64,000 nucleotides of DNA from Hydrogenophaga sp. (GCA_011391495.1 JAABQK010000010.1:26240-90239), one strand, 5' to 3'; counted from the first letter of the stretch, positions 1 to 12,468 are shown. The notes: a model not told the origin generated them from the letters alone. A program made the numbers and translations.

Positions 1-968
1 TGCCCGCACCCGTGGTGGCGCTGGTCACGCTCTCGCTGCTGGCCTGGGCGCTGAGCCTGCCGGTCGAGACCATCGGCAGCCGCTTTGGCGGCATTCCGCA
101 GGGCGTACCGGCCTTCGAGCTGCCCGATTTTTCCTGGGAAACCGTGAAGCTGCTGGTCACGCCCACGCTCACGATCGCCCTGCTGGGCGCCATCGAATCC
201 CTGCTCTGCGCGCGCGTGGCCGATCAGCTGAGTGACACGCCCAAACACGATCCGAACCAGGAGCTCATGGCGCAGGGCGTGGCCAACTTCGTGGTGCCCT
301 TCTTCGGCGGCATGCCGGCCACCGGCACCATCGCCCGCACCGTGACCAACATCCGCTCCGGTGCCGCCTCGCCGGTGGCGGGCATGGTGCACGCGGCCAC
401 GCTGGCCGCGGTGGTGCTGATCGCGGCGCCGCTGGCGGCCCACATTCCGCTCGCCGTGCTTGCCGGGGTGCTGGTATTCGTGGCCTGGAACATGGGCGAG
501 TGGCGCGAGTTCGGGCGCCTCAGACACTTCAGCAACCACTACCGGCTGATGATGGTCTCGACCTTTCTGGTCACGATCATTTTTGACCTCACGGTCGCCG
601 TCGAACTGGGTCTGGTGCTGGCGGTGGTCCTGTTTGTGCGGCGCCAGAGCGAGATCTTCCGCGCCGAGGTGATCTCGCGCAATGAACACCAGGTCACGTT
701 CCGCCTCTACGGCTCGCTGTTCTTTGGCGCGGTGTCCAAGATCGACCCTATCGTGACCGAGGTGGAGAAGTCTGCCGGCGCGGTCAACGTGATGCTTGAC
801 GCCACGCAGATGATCTCGCTCGACACCACCGGCCTGGATGCGCTGGTGCAGTTGCACAAGGCGGTGGAAAAGCGCGGCGGTCATCTGGGCATGGTCGGCC
901 TGAATCCGCAACCCCGCTCGCTGATCGAACGTTCGGGCTTTGCCGCACGGCTGCACACCTGCCAGTAG
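1..968 (+). CDS. SulP-family anion permease with STAS domain (5' truncated)
   Basis: The frame is open from the window edge, so the N-terminal half is missing. The visible 321 residues hold the last membrane helices of a SulP (SLC26-type) transporter, including the typical stretch around PATGTIARTVTNIRSGAASP, and then a STAS domain in about the last 95 residues (LDATQMISLDTTGLDAL, the anti-sigma-antagonist-like fold). SulP proteins carry sulfate, bicarbonate or other anions across the inner membrane; the substrate cannot be told from this fragment. It ends 84 nt before the DUF3460 gene on the same strand and is probably a separate unit. Confidence 0.9.
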   Translation, partial: PAPVVALVTLSLLAWALSLPVETIGSRFGGIPQGVPAFELPDFSWETVKLLVTPTLTIALLGAIESLLCARVADQLSDTPKHDPNQELMAQGVANFVVPFFGGMPATGTIARTVTNIRSGAASPVAGMVHAATLAAVVLIAAPLAAHIPLAVLAGVLVFVAWNMGEWREFGRLRHFSNHYRLMMVSTFLVTIIFDLTVAVELGLVLAVVLFVRRQSEIFRAEVISRNEHQVTFRLYGSLFFGAVSKIDPIVTEVEKSAGAVNVMLDATQMISLDTTGLDALVQLHKAVEKRGGHLGMVGLNPQPRSLIERSGFAARLHTCQ

Positions 969-1052
969 GCCGGCGGGGACACCCGGCAGCAGAGGCGCCA
1001 GCCCGGTAAAATCGGCGCTTTACCTCCCACAGCGCCGCCCGCGCTGCCCGCC

Positions 1053-1265
1053 ATGTCCATCTTTGCCCGCCCGCACTACTCCTCTGACGCGACGCAGTTC
1101 ATCGACCAGCTCAAGGCATCCAAGCCGGCCCTGGAACAAGAGCAGCGCCAGGGCCGTTCGCTGCTGTGGGACCAGCAGGTCGACCGCGAATTCCAGGCAG
1201 AGGCCCAGGCCGCCCGGGTTCCGCAGAAGCCCTACGTCTACCAGACCGCGTCCGACGCCGACTGA
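1053..1265 (+). CDS. DUF3460 family protein
   Basis: This is a 70-residue soluble protein starting MSIFARPHYSSDATQFIDQL. It matches the small DUF3460 family of Betaproteobacteria, rich in Gln and charged residues, with the conserved pattern of a Ser/Thr-rich N-terminus, an ExRQGRSLLWD-like centre and a C-terminal PQKPYVYQ segment. The function is unknown. It lies 32 nt upstream of scpA on the same strand, so the two may be co-transcribed. No signal peptide or membrane segment is visible. Confidence 0.85.
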   Translation: MSIFARPHYSSDATQFIDQLKASKPALEQEQRQGRSLLWDQQVDREFQAEAQAARVPQKPYVYQTASDAD

Positions 1266-1297
1266 TTCCACGGCCCGTCCCGCGACCCGCTGTTCCG

Positions 1298-2152
1298 ATG
1301 AGCCTCCCAGCCGCCACCCTCGATGAAGCCCCAGAGGGACTCGACGCGGTGTTGCCGGCCGTGGTGGACCACGTGGCGCTGGCGCGCCTGTATGGCGAGC
1401 CGCTGTTCACCCTGCCGCGGGACCTGTACATCCCGCCTGACGCGCTGCAGATCTTCCTGGAAGCCTTTGAAGGTCCGCTGGACCTGCTGCTCTACCTGAT
1501 CCGCAAGCAGAACTTCAACATCCTCGACATCCCGATGGCGGCGGTGACGCGCCAGTACCTGAGCTACGTGGACGAGATCCGGGCCAGCAACCTGGAGCTG
1601 GCCGCCGAATACCTGCTGATGGCGGCGATGCTGATCGAGATCAAGTCGCGCATGCTGCTGCCGCCCAAGAAGACGGCTGAAGGCGAAGAAGCCGAGGACC
1701 CGCGCGCCGAGCTCGTGCGTCGCCTGCTCGAATACGAGCAGATGAAGCTCGCGGCCCAGCGCCTGTCCGACATGCCGCAGTACGGCCGCGACTTCCTGCG
1801 CGCCCAGGTCTATGTGGAGCAGGCACTCGCCCCCCGTTTCCCCGATGTGCAGGTGCTGGACCTGCAAAGCGCCTGGCGCGACATCCTCAAGCGCGCCAAG
1901 CTCGTGCAGCACCACAAGATCAGCCGCGAAGAACTGTCGGTGCGCGAGCACATGAGCATCGTGCTGCGCCGCCTGCAGGGACGCAAGTTTGTCGAGTTCG
2001 GCGAGCTGTTCGATCCGACCAGGGGCTCGCAGGTGCTGGTGGTGACCTTCATCGCCATGCTGGAACTGGCCAAGGAAACGCTGATCGAACTCACGCAGGC
2101 CGAGGCTTTTGCACCGATCTACGTGCGGCTCGCCTACACCCCCAACACATGA
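1298..2152 (+). CDS. scpA: Segregation and condensation protein A (ScpA kleisin)
   Basis: This 284-residue kleisin should bridge the SMC heads together with ScpB and act in chromosome condensation and segregation. The N-terminal family motif [19 protein letters not shown] is clear, followed by [12 protein letters not shown] and the long helical [19 protein letters not shown] region; the C-terminal winged-helix part ends in [12 protein letters not shown]. The frame is open further upstream (to 1166), but the ATG at 1298 avoids overlap with the DUF3460 gene and gives a normal length. SMC and ScpB are not in the window. A 94-nt spacer with a perfect 12-bp GC palindrome (2176-2187) separates it from nadB. 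Confidence 0.93.
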   Translation: MSLPAATLDEAPEGLDAVLPAVVDHVALARLYGEPLFTLPRDLYIPPDALQIFLEAFEGPLDLLLYLIRKQNFNILDIPMAAVTRQYLSYVDEIRASNLELAAEYLLMAAMLIEIKSRMLLPPKKTAEGEEAEDPRAELVRRLLEYEQMKLAAQRLSDMPQYGRDFLRAQVYVEQALAPRFPDVQVLDLQSAWRDILKRAKLVQHHKISREELSVREHMSIVLRRLQGRKFVEFGELFDPTRGSQVLVVTFIAMLELAKETLIELTQAEAFAPIYVRLAYTPNT

Positions 2153-2246
2153 CGGCCCTGCAGCTCGCGCCTCAACCCGCCGGCGGGCTCGGACACTCCG
2201 CATCCTGCAGCCCACGGCGCTCGGCCGTGGTGCACAGTCAAAACCC

Positions 2247-3851
2247 ATGAACAACCCTCTTTCATTCGACGTCCTGATCATCGGCAGCGGCCTGGCCGGG
2301 CTGACCGCTGCGCTCAACCTCGCCCCGACCCACCGGGTTGCACTGGTCACCAAGCGCGCACTCAACGATGGCTCCACCAATTGGGCCCAGGGTGGCATCG
2401 CTGCCGTGCTGTCGGACACCGACAGTTTCCAGTCGCATGTGGACGACACGCTGGTGGCCGGAGCCGGCCTGTGCGATCTGGACGCCACCCGCTTCGCGGT
2501 GGAACACGCCCCTGCGGCCATTGCATGGCTGCAGGAACTGGGCGTGCCTTTCACCTCCGAGCACGGCGAGCTGCACCTGACCCGCGAAGGGGGGCACAGC
2601 CACCGGCGCATCGTGCACGCGACCGACGCCACCGGCGCCGCCGTGCAGGCCACGCTGCTCGAACGCCTGCGCCAGACGCCCGGGATCGCGGTGTTCGAGA
2701 ACCACATGCTGGTGGACCTGATTACCGACCGCAAACTGCCTGGCCACAGCCGATCGGAAGCCTCCGGGCGCTGCCATGGTGCCTACGTGCTCGACGTCGA
2801 GCACGACGAGGTCATCACCTTCAGCGCCGCCCACACCGTGCTGGCCACAGGTGGTGCAGGCAAGGTCTACCTCTACACCACCAACCCCGACACCGCCACC
2901 GGCGACGGCATTGCCGCCGCGTGGCGCGCGGGCTGCCAGGTGGGCAACATGGAATTCATCCAGTTCCATCCGACCTGCCTCTACCACCCGCACGCCAAGA
3001 GTTTCCTCATCACCGAGGCCGTGCGGGGTGAGGGGGGCCTGCTGAAGCTGCCACCTTCTCTGGGCAGCCACCGCTTCATGCCCGACCACGATCCGCGTGC
3101 CGAACTTGCACCACGCGACGTGGTGGCCCGTGCCATCGACTTCGAGATGAAGAAGCACGGCCTGGACTGCGTGTACCTGGACATATCGCACCAGAGTCCC
3201 GAGTTCCTGCGCGAACACTTCCCGAACATCCTGGCGCGCTGCGCCGAGCTGGGCATCGACATCACGAAAGAGCCGATCCCCGTGGTGCCGGCCGCGCACT
3301 ACACCTGCGGCGGTGTGGTCACCGACCTGGCCGGCCACACCGACATCGCCGGGCTGTACGCGGTGGGTGAGACCACCTTCACCGGCCTGCATGGCGCCAA
3401 CCGCCTGGCCAGCAACTCGCTGGTCGAGTGCATGGTGTTCGCGCAGGGTGCCGTGGCGGCCATCCGCGGCGCGACCCCCGAGGGACCGCCCACCATGCCG
3501 GCGTGGGACGACAGCCGCGTGACCGACGCCGATGAAATGGTGGTGATTTCGCACAACTGGGACGAGTTGCGCCGCTTCATGTGGGACTACGTGGGCATCG
3601 TGCGCACCAACAAGCGGCTGGAGCGCGCCGCGCACCGCATCACCCTGCTGCAGCGCGAAATCCACGAGTTCTATTCGCAGTTCCACGTGACGCGCGACCT
3701 GCTGGAACTGCGCAACCTGGTGCAGGTGGCCGACCTGATCGTGATGTCGGCCATGATGCGCCACGAAAGCCGTGGCCTGCACTTCAGCCGCGACTACCCC
3801 GACCTGCTGCCCGAAGCCAAACCGACCATCCTGGTGCCGCCAGCGCGCTGA
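2247..3851 (+). CDS. nadB: L-aspartate oxidase
   Basis: NadB oxidises L-aspartate to iminoaspartate with FAD, the first step of de novo NAD synthesis; NadA then makes quinolinate. The 534-residue protein has the FAD dinucleotide motif GSGLAG at residues 13-18, the [11 protein letters not shown] loop, the TGGAG segment and [13 protein letters not shown] near the end of the catalytic part, then a C-terminal helical domain as in the succinate dehydrogenase/fumarate reductase flavoprotein superfamily. The open frame extends upstream into scpA, but the ATG at 2247 gives the canonical N-terminus. nadA and nadC lie about 1.2-3.2 kb downstream on the opposite strand. Confidence 0.95.
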   Translation: MNNPLSFDVLIIGSGLAGLTAALNLAPTHRVALVTKRALNDGSTNWAQGGIAAVLSDTDSFQSHVDDTLVAGAGLCDLDATRFAVEHAPAAIAWLQELGVPFTSEHGELHLTREGGHSHRRIVHATDATGAAVQATLLERLRQTPGIAVFENHMLVDLITDRKLPGHSRSEASGRCHGAYVLDVEHDEVITFSAAHTVLATGGAGKVYLYTTNPDTATGDGIAAAWRAGCQVGNMEFIQFHPTCLYHPHAKSFLITEAVRGEGGLLKLPPSLGSHRFMPDHDPRAELAPRDVVARAIDFEMKKHGLDCVYLDISHQSPEFLREHFPNILARCAELGIDITKEPIPVVPAAHYTCGGVVTDLAGHTDIAGLYAVGETTFTGLHGANRLASNSLVECMVFAQGAVAAIRGATPEGPPTMPAWDDSRVTDADEMVVISHNWDELRRFMWDYVGIVRTNKRLERAAHRITLLQREIHEFYSQFHVTRDLLELRNLVQVADLIVMSAMMRHESRGLHFSRDYPDLLPEAKPTILVPPAR

Positions 3852-3931
3852 GCCGTCGCTCCCTGCATGCGGCTTGACCCGCCGGGAACAGCCATGCGAT
3901 GCTTCAAAGGACAAGCTTCAGGAGCTGCCTC

Positions 3932-5044
3932 ATGCGCATCGGTGTTCCGCAGGAAATCAAGAACCACGAATACCGTGTCGGTCTGACGCCGGCCAGCGTC
4001 CGGGAACTGGTGGCGCATGGCCACGAAGTGCTGGTGCAGGCGGGTGCCGGGGCAGGCGCTGGCCTGGCCGACGAAGCCTACCGCCAGGCCGGCGCGCAAC
4101 TGCTTCCTGACGCACCCACCCTGTTTGCCCGGTCCGACCTGATCGTCAAGGTCAAGGAGCCGCAACCGGTCGAGCTGCCCCTGCTGCGGGCGGGCCAGAT
4201 CCTCTACACCTACCTGCACCTCGCACCCGACCCGGCGCTCACCGCCGCTCTGGTGCGCTCGGGAGCCGTCTGTATCGCCTACGAAACCATCACCGGCCCC
4301 GGGCGCAGCCTGCCGCTGCTGGCCCCCATGAGCGAGGTGGCTGGCCGCATGGCGGTGCAGGTGGGCGCAGCGTGGCTGGAACAGTCACGCGGTGGCATGG
4401 GCGTTCTGCTTGGCGGCGTACCCGGCGTGGCGCCCGCTCATGTGGCGGTACTGGGTGCCGGCACGGTGGGATCCAGCGCGGTGCGCATCGCCGTGGGGAT
4501 GGGCGCACGTGTGACGGTGCTCAACCGCGGCATCGAGCGCCTGCGCGAACTCGATGCGCTGTATGGCAACCGCATCGTCACGCTGGCCGCCTCGCAGCAC
4601 AACGTGGAGGCGGTGCTGCCGGATGCCGATCTGGTCGTGGGAGCCGTGCTGCGGCCAGGTGCGGCAGCGCCCAGGCTGGTGTCGCGTGTGCTGGTGTCGC
4701 GCATGAAGAAGGGTGCGGTGGTGGTGGACGTCGCGATCGACCAGGGTGGCTGCTTCGAGACCTCCCGCCCGACCACCCACGCCGATCCGACCTACGTGGT
4801 GGACGGCGTGATCCACTACTGCGTGACCAACATGCCAGGCCATGTGGCGCGCACTTCAAGCTTCGCACTCAACAACGCCACCCTGCCCCATGCACTCGCA
4901 CTGGCCGACAAGGGGTGGCAGCAGGCCATGCGCGAAGACCCCCATCTGCGTCACGGACTCAACGTGGCACAGGGCCAGGTGACCTGCGAAGCGGTCGCAC
5001 GGCAACTCGGCCTGCCCTACACGCCGGCCGAGCTGGTCCTGTGA
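3932..5044 (+). CDS. ald: Alanine dehydrogenase
   Basis: Ald catalyses the reversible NAD-dependent deamination of L-alanine to pyruvate and ammonium. The protein is 370 residues long, the family length. It starts [20 protein letters not shown]; the substrate-binding Lys75 (KVKEPQ) and His96 (YLHLAPD) are present, and the NAD-binding GAGTVGS lies near residue 175. The ATG at 3932 is chosen over an upstream ATG because an AGGAG ribosome binding site sits 7 nt before it and the N-terminus is canonical. It ends 21 nt from the convergent nadA gene. Confidence 0.95.
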   Translation: MRIGVPQEIKNHEYRVGLTPASVRELVAHGHEVLVQAGAGAGAGLADEAYRQAGAQLLPDAPTLFARSDLIVKVKEPQPVELPLLRAGQILYTYLHLAPDPALTAALVRSGAVCIAYETITGPGRSLPLLAPMSEVAGRMAVQVGAAWLEQSRGGMGVLLGGVPGVAPAHVAVLGAGTVGSSAVRIAVGMGARVTVLNRGIERLRELDALYGNRIVTLAASQHNVEAVLPDADLVVGAVLRPGAAAPRLVSRVLVSRMKKGAVVVDVAIDQGGCFETSRPTTHADPTYVVDGVIHYCVTNMPGHVARTSSFALNNATLPHALALADKGWQQAMREDPHLRHGLNVAQGQVTCEAVARQLGLPYTPAELVL

Positions 5045-5065
5045 AGGCGGCGGACCGACAGGGGC

Positions 5066-6181
5066 TCAGGCCGCGCCGATCTCCGGCACCAGGGCGCCCG
5101 CGTTCTGACCGCTGCGCTGCGCTGCCGTGAAGGCCAGCATGCGGTCGATCGGCAGCCGTGCACGCGGAATCAGCGCCGCGTCCACGTGAATCTGGTTCAG
5201 GCCTTTCTCCAGCACCTGTGCCACGCCGGCCAGGCCGTTCATCGCCATCCAGGGACAATGGGCGCAACTCTTGCAGGTGGCGCTGTTGCCCGCCGTGGGT
5301 GCTTCGATGAAGACCTTGCCGGGGTTCTGCAGACGCAGCATGTGCATCATGCCGTTGTCGGTGGCGACGATGAACTCGGGCGCATCCATCTCGTGTGCCG
5401 CCTTCAGGATGCCGGATGTCGAACCCACGGCATCGGCCAGCGCGATCACGTCGGCCGGGCTCTCCGGGTGCACCAGCACCTTGGCCTTCGGGTGCGCCTT
5501 CTTCAGCGCTTCCAGCTCGAAGGCCTTGAACTCGTCGTGCACGACACACGCCCCGTTCCACATGACCATGTCGGCCCCGGTTTCGCGCTGGATGTAGCCG
5601 CCCAGGTGCTTGTCGGGCGCCCACAGGATCTTGTGGCCCTTGTCCTTGAGCGCTCGCACGATGTCGAGCGCGCAGCTGGACGTGACCAGCCAATCCGAGC
5701 GCGCCTTCACTGCGGCACTGGTGTTGGCGTAGACCACGACGGTGCGGTCCGGGTGCGCGTCGCAGAACGCGCTGAACTGATCGATCGGGCAACCCAGGTC
5801 GAGCGAGCAGTTGGCATCCAGGTCGGGCATCAGCACCGTCTTCTCGGGCGAGAGAATCTTGGCGGTCTCGCCCATGAAACGCACACCCGAGACGACCAGC
5901 GTGGTGGCGGCGTGGTCGCGACCAAAACGCGCCATCTCCAGCGAGTCGCTGACGATGCCGCCGGTCTCGATCGCCAGGTCCTGCAGGTCGGGATGCACGT
6001 AGTAGTGCGACACCATCACGGCGTTGCGCTCCTTGAGCAGCCGGCGGATGCGCTCCATCAGCTCGGCCCGCTGCTTCGGTCCTGGCTCCACCGGCACGCG
6101 GGCCCAGGCGTGTTGCGTCGGGCAGGCGGGCTGCTCGTATTCGACATCGATCACGGCGATGCTGTCAGAGGTGCTGTTCAT
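5066..6181 (-). CDS. nadA: Quinolinate synthase
   Basis: NadA is a [4Fe-4S] enzyme that condenses iminoaspartate (from NadB) with dihydroxyacetone phosphate to give quinolinate. The 371-residue protein shows [15 protein letters not shown] near the N-terminus, cysteine-bearing [19 protein letters not shown], and C-terminal [13 protein letters not shown], the regions that carry the cluster ligands and active site in the long form of the family. The ATG at 6181 is preceded by an AGGAAG ribosome binding site. It is 33 nt downstream of nadC, so nadC-nadA form an operon. Confidence 0.95.
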   Translation of the reverse strand: MNSTSDSIAVIDVEYEQPACPTQHAWARVPVEPGPKQRAELMERIRRLLKERNAVMVSHYYVHPDLQDLAIETGGIVSDSLEMARFGRDHAATTLVVSGVRFMGETAKILSPEKTVLMPDLDANCSLDLGCPIDQFSAFCDAHPDRTVVVYANTSAAVKARSDWLVTSSCALDIVRALKDKGHKILWAPDKHLGGYIQRETGADMVMWNGACVVHDEFKAFELEALKKAHPKAKVLVHPESPADVIALADAVGSTSGILKAAHEMDAPEFIVATDNGMMHMLRLQNPGKVFIEAPTAGNSATCKSCAHCPWMAMNGLAGVAQVLEKGLNQIHVDAALIPRARLPIDRMLAFTAAQRSGQNAGALVPEIGAA

Positions 6182-6214
6182 GGCGGTCTTCCTGAGTGTC
6201 CGGTGTGCGGGGAT

Positions 6215-7078
6215 TCAAAGTGCGTCGAAACGCATGGAAAAATCGATCGCCTTGACGTCCTTGGTCAGGGCTCCAATGGAAATGCGGTCCACCCCGGTTT
6301 CTGCAAGGGCGCGCACCGTCTGCAGGTTCACGCCACCGGAGATCTCGAGCACGGCACGGCCGGCGTTGCGTCGCACCGCTTCCTGCAGGGTCGGAATGTC
6401 CATGTTGTCGAGCAGGACCATGCGGGCGCCGCTGGCCAGCGCCTCGTCCAGCTGGGTCAGGGTCTCGACCTCGATCTCCACGAAACGGGCTTGCGGTGCG
6501 GATTCCTGCACGTGCTTCAAAACGGCCGCCACGCCACCGGCCGCAGCGATGTGGTTTTCCTTGATCAGCACCGCGTCGTACAGACCGATGCGGTGGTTCA
6601 CGCCCCCGCCGGTTTTCACCGCGTACTTCTGCGCCAGGCGCAGGCCGGGCAGGGTCTTGCGCGTGTCCACGATCTGCGCCCGCGTGCCCGTCACGGCGTC
6701 CACATAGGTGGCCGTCTTGCTGGCCACGGCCGACAGCAGCTGCAGGAAGTTCAGCGCGGTGCGCTCGGCCGTCAGCAGCGCCCGGGCATTGCCTTGCAGT
6801 TCGAGCACCACCTGGTCGGCCGTGCATCGCTGTCCTTCGCTGACGTGCCAGGTCAGCCTCGCAGCTGGGTCGCAGGCCCGCACAGCGGCCTCGACCCAGG
6901 GCATGCCGCAGATCACCGCCGGCTCGCGCGCGAGGATGCGCGCCCGCGCCACATGCGCACCATCCACCAGCGCCGCGGTCAGGTCACCCGGCCCCACGTC
7001 TTCGGCGAGCGCGCGGTCCACGTCGGCGCGCGCCAGCTCGGCCAGATCGGCGGCCGTGAATTCAGAGAGATGTTTCAT
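6215..7078 (-). CDS. nadC: Nicotinate-nucleotide pyrophosphorylase (carboxylating)
   Basis: NadC converts quinolinate and PRPP to nicotinate mononucleotide, CO2 and pyrophosphate, the third de novo NAD step. The 287-residue protein starts MKHLSEFTAADLAELARADV, has EDVGPGDLT near the N-terminus, the GGGVNHRIGLYDAVLIKENH active-site stretch and the SGGVN phosphate-binding loop towards the C-terminus. Upstream in-frame starts would run into the panB promoter region, so the ATG at 7078 is preferred. It heads the nadC-nadA operon and is divergent from panB. Confidence 0.95.
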   Translation of the reverse strand: MKHLSEFTAADLAELARADVDRALAEDVGPGDLTAALVDGAHVARARILAREPAVICGMPWVEAAVRACDPAARLTWHVSEGQRCTADQVVLELQGNARALLTAERTALNFLQLLSAVASKTATYVDAVTGTRAQIVDTRKTLPGLRLAQKYAVKTGGGVNHRIGLYDAVLIKENHIAAAGGVAAVLKHVQESAPQARFVEIEVETLTQLDEALASGARMVLLDNMDIPTLQEAVRRNAGRAVLEISGGVNLQTVRALAETGVDRISIGALTKDVKAIDFSMRFDAL

Positions 7079-7146
7079 GGCTGCAAGCATAACGGGATCG
7101 CATATAGTGCCCCCCATCGGCAGCCTGCGCTGTCAGGGGAACCACC
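7079..7146. promoter_or_regulatory. Divergent nadC / panB promoter region
   Basis: This 68-nt spacer must carry the start signals for nadC (minus) and panB (plus). A TATAGT hexamer at 7103-7108 is a possible -10 for panB, but no good -35 lies 16-18 nt upstream. A purine-rich AGGGGA stretch just before 7147 is the panB ribosome binding site. The promoter call is weak. Confidence 0.3.
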
Positions 7147-9013
<1,867 letters not shown>

Positions 9014-9060
9014 ACCCCTGCGTGAGGCTGCAGCCCCCCCGCGCCGTGCTTCACCCGTCA

Positions 9061-9121
9061 CCCCCTCGAGGGGGCGATGCGAGCGGCCCGGCGAAGCCGG
9101 TTCCACCGCATCCTGGCCTGA
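9061..9121. repeat. Intergenic hairpin repeat, copy 2 (panC-gpsA)
   Basis: This copy lies in the convergent panC/gpsA spacer. It has the perfect palindrome CCCCCTCGAGGGGG (9061-9074) and CCGGC-GAA-GCCGG (9088-9100), then TTCCACCGCATCCTGGCCTGA, in the same orientation as copy 1. Stems are kept while loops differ (CA versus CGA, AGA versus GAA), which suggests selection on structure. It could serve as a terminator between the convergent genes, but no T-run follows. Confidence 0.6.
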
Positions 9122-9166
9122 CATCCCTGCACGCCGGCTGCGCCGCGAAAAGTCACGGCCACCAGA

Positions 9167-10177
9167 TCAGAGCGCTTCGTCTTTCGGGTCTCGCCCCATC
9201 AGGGCCGCCACCGCCTGCACGGGTTGCAGCTGGCCTTCGAGCAGGGCCACCACCGCTTCGCTGATGGGCATTTCGATGCCCAGCGCACGTGCGCGTTGCA
9301 CCACGGTGCGGGCGCTGTACACGCCTTCGGCCACATGACCCAAAGAGTCCACTGCCTGCTGCAGACTCATACCCTGCGCCAGTGACTGGCCCACCTTGCG
9401 GTTGCGCGACAGGTCACCGGTGGCGGTGAGCACCAGGTCGCCCAGGCCCGACAGCCCCATGAAGGTCTCGGTCCGAGCACCCAGCGCCAGACCGAGCCGC
9501 GTCATTTCAGCCAGTCCGCGGGTGATGAGCGCGGCACGTGCATTGAGACCCAGGTTCAGGCCGTCGCACAGACCGGTGGCGATGGCCAGCACGTTTTTCA
9601 CCGCACCGCCCACTTCCACACCCACGATATCGTCGTTGGCGTAGACGCGCAGCGTCGGGCTGTGAAACGCGCTCACCAGCGCCTCGCGCACGCTGGCGTG
9701 CTCGCTGGCGGCCACCAGCGCCGTGGGCTGGCCGCGCGCCACCTCCTGGGCAAAACTGGGGCCACTGAGCACGCCAGCCCGGAGATCCGGGGCCACCTCT
9801 GCCCGGATTTCATGCCCGAGCAGGCCCGGCGTGCCGGAACCGGGACGGGAGGCCTCGAAGCCCTTGCACAGCCAGGCAACGGGTGCAGACAAACCGCCCA
9901 GACGCTCCAGCATGCCGCGCAGGGCGGCCATGGGCGTTCCCACGATGACGAGCTCGGCGTCTGTCAGCGGAGGCACCGCGCCGCCTGCAACCTGCAGCGC
10001 GGCGGGGAATGCGATGCCGGGCAGGTAGCGCCGGTTTTCCCGGACAGCCTGCATGTCGGCCGCCTGCTGGCCATCGCGCGCCCAGAGAGTCACACGGTCC
10101 ACCTTGCCGAGCTGGCTGGCGGCACTGATGGCCAGCGCCGTACCCCAGGCACCTGCACCCAGAATGGCGATGTTCAT
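9167..10177 (-). CDS. gpsA: Glycerol-3-phosphate dehydrogenase [NAD(P)+]
   Basis: GpsA reduces dihydroxyacetone phosphate to sn-glycerol 3-phosphate, the backbone for phospholipids. The 336-residue protein starts [16 protein letters not shown] (Rossmann motif) and has the AWLCKGFE segment, the [21 protein letters not shown] stretch and [20 protein letters not shown] with the catalytic Lys. It is the last gene of the rhodanese-grxC-secB-gpsA run, 27 nt after secB; secB-gpsA adjacency is common in proteobacteria. Confidence 0.96.
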   Translation of the reverse strand: MNIAILGAGAWGTALAISAASQLGKVDRVTLWARDGQQAADMQAVRENRRYLPGIAFPAALQVAGGAVPPLTDAELVIVGTPMAALRGMLERLGGLSAPVAWLCKGFEASRPGSGTPGLLGHEIRAEVAPDLRAGVLSGPSFAQEVARGQPTALVAASEHASVREALVSAFHSPTLRVYANDDIVGVEVGGAVKNVLAIATGLCDGLNLGLNARAALITRGLAEMTRLGLALGARTETFMGLSGLGDLVLTATGDLSRNRKVGQSLAQGMSLQQAVDSLGHVAEGVYSARTVVQRARALGIEMPISEAVVALLEGQLQPVQAVAALMGRDPKDEAL

Positions 10178-10204
10178 CGGGGGCGCGCTCGCGAGACCGC
10201 GAGT

Positions 10205-10660
10205 TTATTGGGTCACGATGCGCGGCGCGTCTTCGGCGGCCTGCGCCTGCTGCTGTTCGTACATGGCCTGAAAATTGATCTCGGCCAGGTGCACGGGCGG
10301 AAAGCCGGCTCGTTGGATCAGGTCGGCCACGTTGCCGCGCAGGTAGGGGTACACGATCTGCGGGCAGGCGATGCCCATGATCGGGCCCATCTGTTCCTGC
10401 GGCAGGTTGCGGATCTCAAAGATGCCGGCCTGTTTGGCTTCCACCAGAAAGACGGTCTTGTCCTTGATCTTGGTCTGCACCGTGGCGGTGACACAGATTT
10501 CGTACACGCCGTCGGCAACCGGGTTGGCTTCCACACCGAGCTGGATGTCCACCGACGGCTGTTCCTGCTCCAGCAGGATCGCCGGTGAATTGGGTTGCTC
10601 CAGCGAGGCTTCCTTGAGGTAGACGCGCTGAATCTGGAAGGTGGGATCTTGATCGGCCAT
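10205..10660 (-). CDS. secB: Protein-export chaperone SecB
   Basis: SecB is the cytosolic tetrameric chaperone that keeps preproteins unfolded and delivers them to SecA. The 151-residue protein has the family core [16 protein letters not shown], an acidic central strand region and the [20 protein letters not shown] segment followed by [11 protein letters not shown]. Length is normal for Betaproteobacteria. It lies between grxC (121 nt upstream, with a hairpin in between) and gpsA (27 nt downstream). Confidence 0.96.
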   Translation of the reverse strand: MADQDPTFQIQRVYLKEASLEQPNSPAILLEQEQPSVDIQLGVEANPVADGVYEICVTATVQTKIKDKTVFLVEAKQAGIFEIRNLPQEQMGPIMGIACPQIVYPYLRGNVADLIQRAGFPPVHLAEINFQAMYEQQQAQAAEDAPRIVTQ

Positions 10661-10682
10661 GTTGTGCTTTCAGGGGAGTCTG

Positions 10683-10722
10683 GAAAAACAGAACCCGCTG
10701 CCGGAAACGTTCCCGCAGCGGG
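10683..10722 (-). terminator. Probable terminator or attenuator between grxC and secB
   Basis: On the minus strand an 8-bp stem (CCCGCTGC / GCAGCGGG, arms at 10715-10722 and 10694-10701) is followed by TTCTGTTTTTCC. That is the pattern of an intrinsic terminator. Placed 59 nt after the grxC stop and just before secB, it may reduce read-through from rhodanese-grxC into secB-gpsA. Confidence 0.65.
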
Positions 10723-10781
10723 CCCAGCTGTTGATTATCTCAGCACCGGCAACGGGTTCGGAAACGTGCCGGGGAGACCCA

Positions 10782-11039
10782 TCAGGCTTGCAGCAAAGGC
10801 AGGAGACCCCCGCGCCCGTCCAGGGCGTGCAGGTCGTCGCAACCGCCCACATGGGTTTCCCCTATGAAAATCTGCGGCACGCTGGTGCGCCCGGTGAGCT
10901 GCGTCATCTGGGCCCGCACGGCAGGCTGACCGTCCACCACGATCTCCTCGAGATTCGTCACGCCCCGCTGCAGCAGCAGGGCCTTGGCCCGGCTGCAGTA
11001 GGGGCAGTAGTTGCTCGTGTACATCTTCACGGTGGTCAT
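10782..11039 (-). CDS. grxC: Glutaredoxin 3 (dithiol)
   Basis: This 85-residue glutaredoxin starts MTTVKMYTSNYCPYC, with the active-site pair Cys12/Cys15 in the CPYC motif typical of class I glutaredoxins, the TSVPQIFI cis-proline loop and a GGCDDL glutathione-binding segment. It reduces disulfides and glutathione adducts in the cytosol. An upstream ATG five codons earlier is possible, but the ATG at 11039 gives the canonical start. The rhodanese-domain gene ends 18 nt upstream. Confidence 0.93.
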   Translation of the reverse strand: MTTVKMYTSNYCPYCSRAKALLLQRGVTNLEEIVVDGQPAVRAQMTQLTGRTSVPQIFIGETHVGGCDDLHALDGRGGLLPLLQA

Positions 11040-11057
11040 GCGGGTTCCTTCCATGGC

Positions 11058-11468
11058 TCAGGCTTTCTCGATCGGCAGGCTGGCCGAGCGCCAGGCGCTC
11101 ATGCCTCCTGAAAGGGAATGGGCGTTTTCGTAGCCCAGTTTCTTGGCAATCGCCACGGCGCGCCTCGATCGCATGCCCGAGGCACAGACCAGGATCACCG
11201 GTGTGGACTTGTTTTTCACCAGGCCCGGCAGCTTGGCCTCCAAGTCGGGCAAAGGCAGGTTTTTCGCCCCCACCACATGGCCAGCCGCAAATTCGTCCGT
11301 CCCGCACACATCCACCACCATGGCCTTTTCGCGGTTGATCAGCTGCACGGCTTCGGTCGCGTTGACCGACCCGGCGCCAGCGCTGCCGGACAGGGCGGGC
11401 CACATCAGCAGGGCTCCCGAGGTCAGGGCCAAAGTAAACAGCATCCAGTTTTCGATAAAGAAACTCAC
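11058..11468 (-). CDS. Membrane-anchored rhodanese-like protein
   Basis: This 136-residue protein has an N-terminal hydrophobic segment (residues about 8-25) and a single rhodanese domain with active-site Cys95 in the loop CASGMRSRRA and a closing SGGMSAWRSASLP. This resembles the YibN family found next to grxC and secB in many proteobacteria; sulfur transfer is the family role but the substrate is unknown. The start codon is GTG (11468). It is divergent from gpmA, with a 10-bp palindrome ATTCTAGAAT at 11496-11505 in the spacer. Confidence 0.88.
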   Translation of the reverse strand: MSFFIENWMLFTLALTSGALLMWPALSGSAGAGSVNATEAVQLINREKAMVVDVCGTDEFAAGHVVGAKNLPLPDLEAKLPGLVKNKSTPVILVCASGMRSRRAVAIAKKLGYENAHSLSGGMSAWRSASLPIEKA

Positions 11469-11586
11469 AACGGCTACCTTTCAGTTAAGCCCGGGATTCT
11501 AGAATGTGCGGTTGTTTTCTGCTGGCACCTGCATCCCGGGTCTCTGCATCAACCCGATTTTCGCACCCAACGCACCCTCTCCACCC

Positions 11587-12330
11587 ATGTACAAACTCGT
11601 CCTGATCCGCCACGGCGAATCCACCTGGAACCTCGAAAACCGCTTCACCGGCTGGACCGACGTGGACCTCACGCCCACCGGCGTGCTGCAGGCCATGTCG
11701 GCCGGCAAGCTGCTGAAAGCCGAGGGCTACGACTTCGACATCGCCTACACCAGCGTGCTCAAGCGCGCCATCCACACGCTCTGGTACACCCTCGACGAGA
11801 TGGACCGGATCTGGCTGCCGGTCGTGAAGGACTGGCGCCTCAACGAGCGCCACTATGGGGCGCTGCAGGGCCTCAACAAGGCCGACATGGCCAAACAGTA
11901 CGGCGATGCCCAGGTGCTGATCTGGCGCCGCAGCTACGACACGCCACCACCCGCTCTGGAAGCGACAGACCCGCGCTGCGAGCACAGCGACCGCCGCTAT
12001 GCCCGGCTCCAGCCGGGCGAGGTGCCTCTGACCGAATGCCTGAAAGACACCGTCGCGCGCGTCATGCCGTTCTGGAACGACACCCTGGCGCCGGCCATCC
12101 AGAGCGGCCAGCGCGTGGTGGTGGCGGCACACGGCAACAGCATCCGTGCGCTGGTGAAATACCTCGACAACGTCTCGGACCAGGACATCGTGGGCCTGAA
12201 CATCCCCAACGGCATCCCTCTGGTCTACGAGCTGGATGCCGACCTCAGGCCCCTCAGAAGCTATTACCTCGGTGACGCCGAAGCCGCGGCCCGGGCCGCC
12301 GCCGCGGTGGCGGCGCAAGGCAAGGCCTGA
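11587..12330 (+). CDS. gpmA: 2,3-bisphosphoglycerate-dependent phosphoglycerate mutase
   Basis: GpmA interconverts 3- and 2-phosphoglycerate in glycolysis and gluconeogenesis through a phosphohistidine. The 247-residue protein starts [20 protein letters not shown] (catalytic RHG at residues 8-10) and has the [16 protein letters not shown] stretch and the second catalytic His in [12 protein letters not shown]. The frame is open further upstream, but only the ATG at 11587 gives the family N-terminus. Its C-terminal tail is Ala-rich. Confidence 0.96.
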   Translation: MYKLVLIRHGESTWNLENRFTGWTDVDLTPTGVLQAMSAGKLLKAEGYDFDIAYTSVLKRAIHTLWYTLDEMDRIWLPVVKDWRLNERHYGALQGLNKADMAKQYGDAQVLIWRRSYDTPPPALEATDPRCEHSDRRYARLQPGEVPLTECLKDTVARVMPFWNDTLAPAIQSGQRVVVAAHGNSIRALVKYLDNVSDQDIVGLNIPNGIPLVYELDADLRPLRSYYLGDAEAAARAAAAVAAQGKA

Positions 12331-12468
12331 CATTGCGCGGCAGGGCCACGGTCCAACGCTGCACAGGGGCTTGCGGAACCGAAACGCCGCACCGTGCTCC
12401 AAGGTGTATATTGGCCCGCCAGCAGGAGGGGCTAGGCGTCGCCAGCAATCTTTTTTTGGGGTATTTCC

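Noticed and set aside
12431..12455. Terminator before ctpA (T7 run at about 12451)
   Set aside because: The only stem before the T-run is three base pairs; not enough for an intrinsic terminator.
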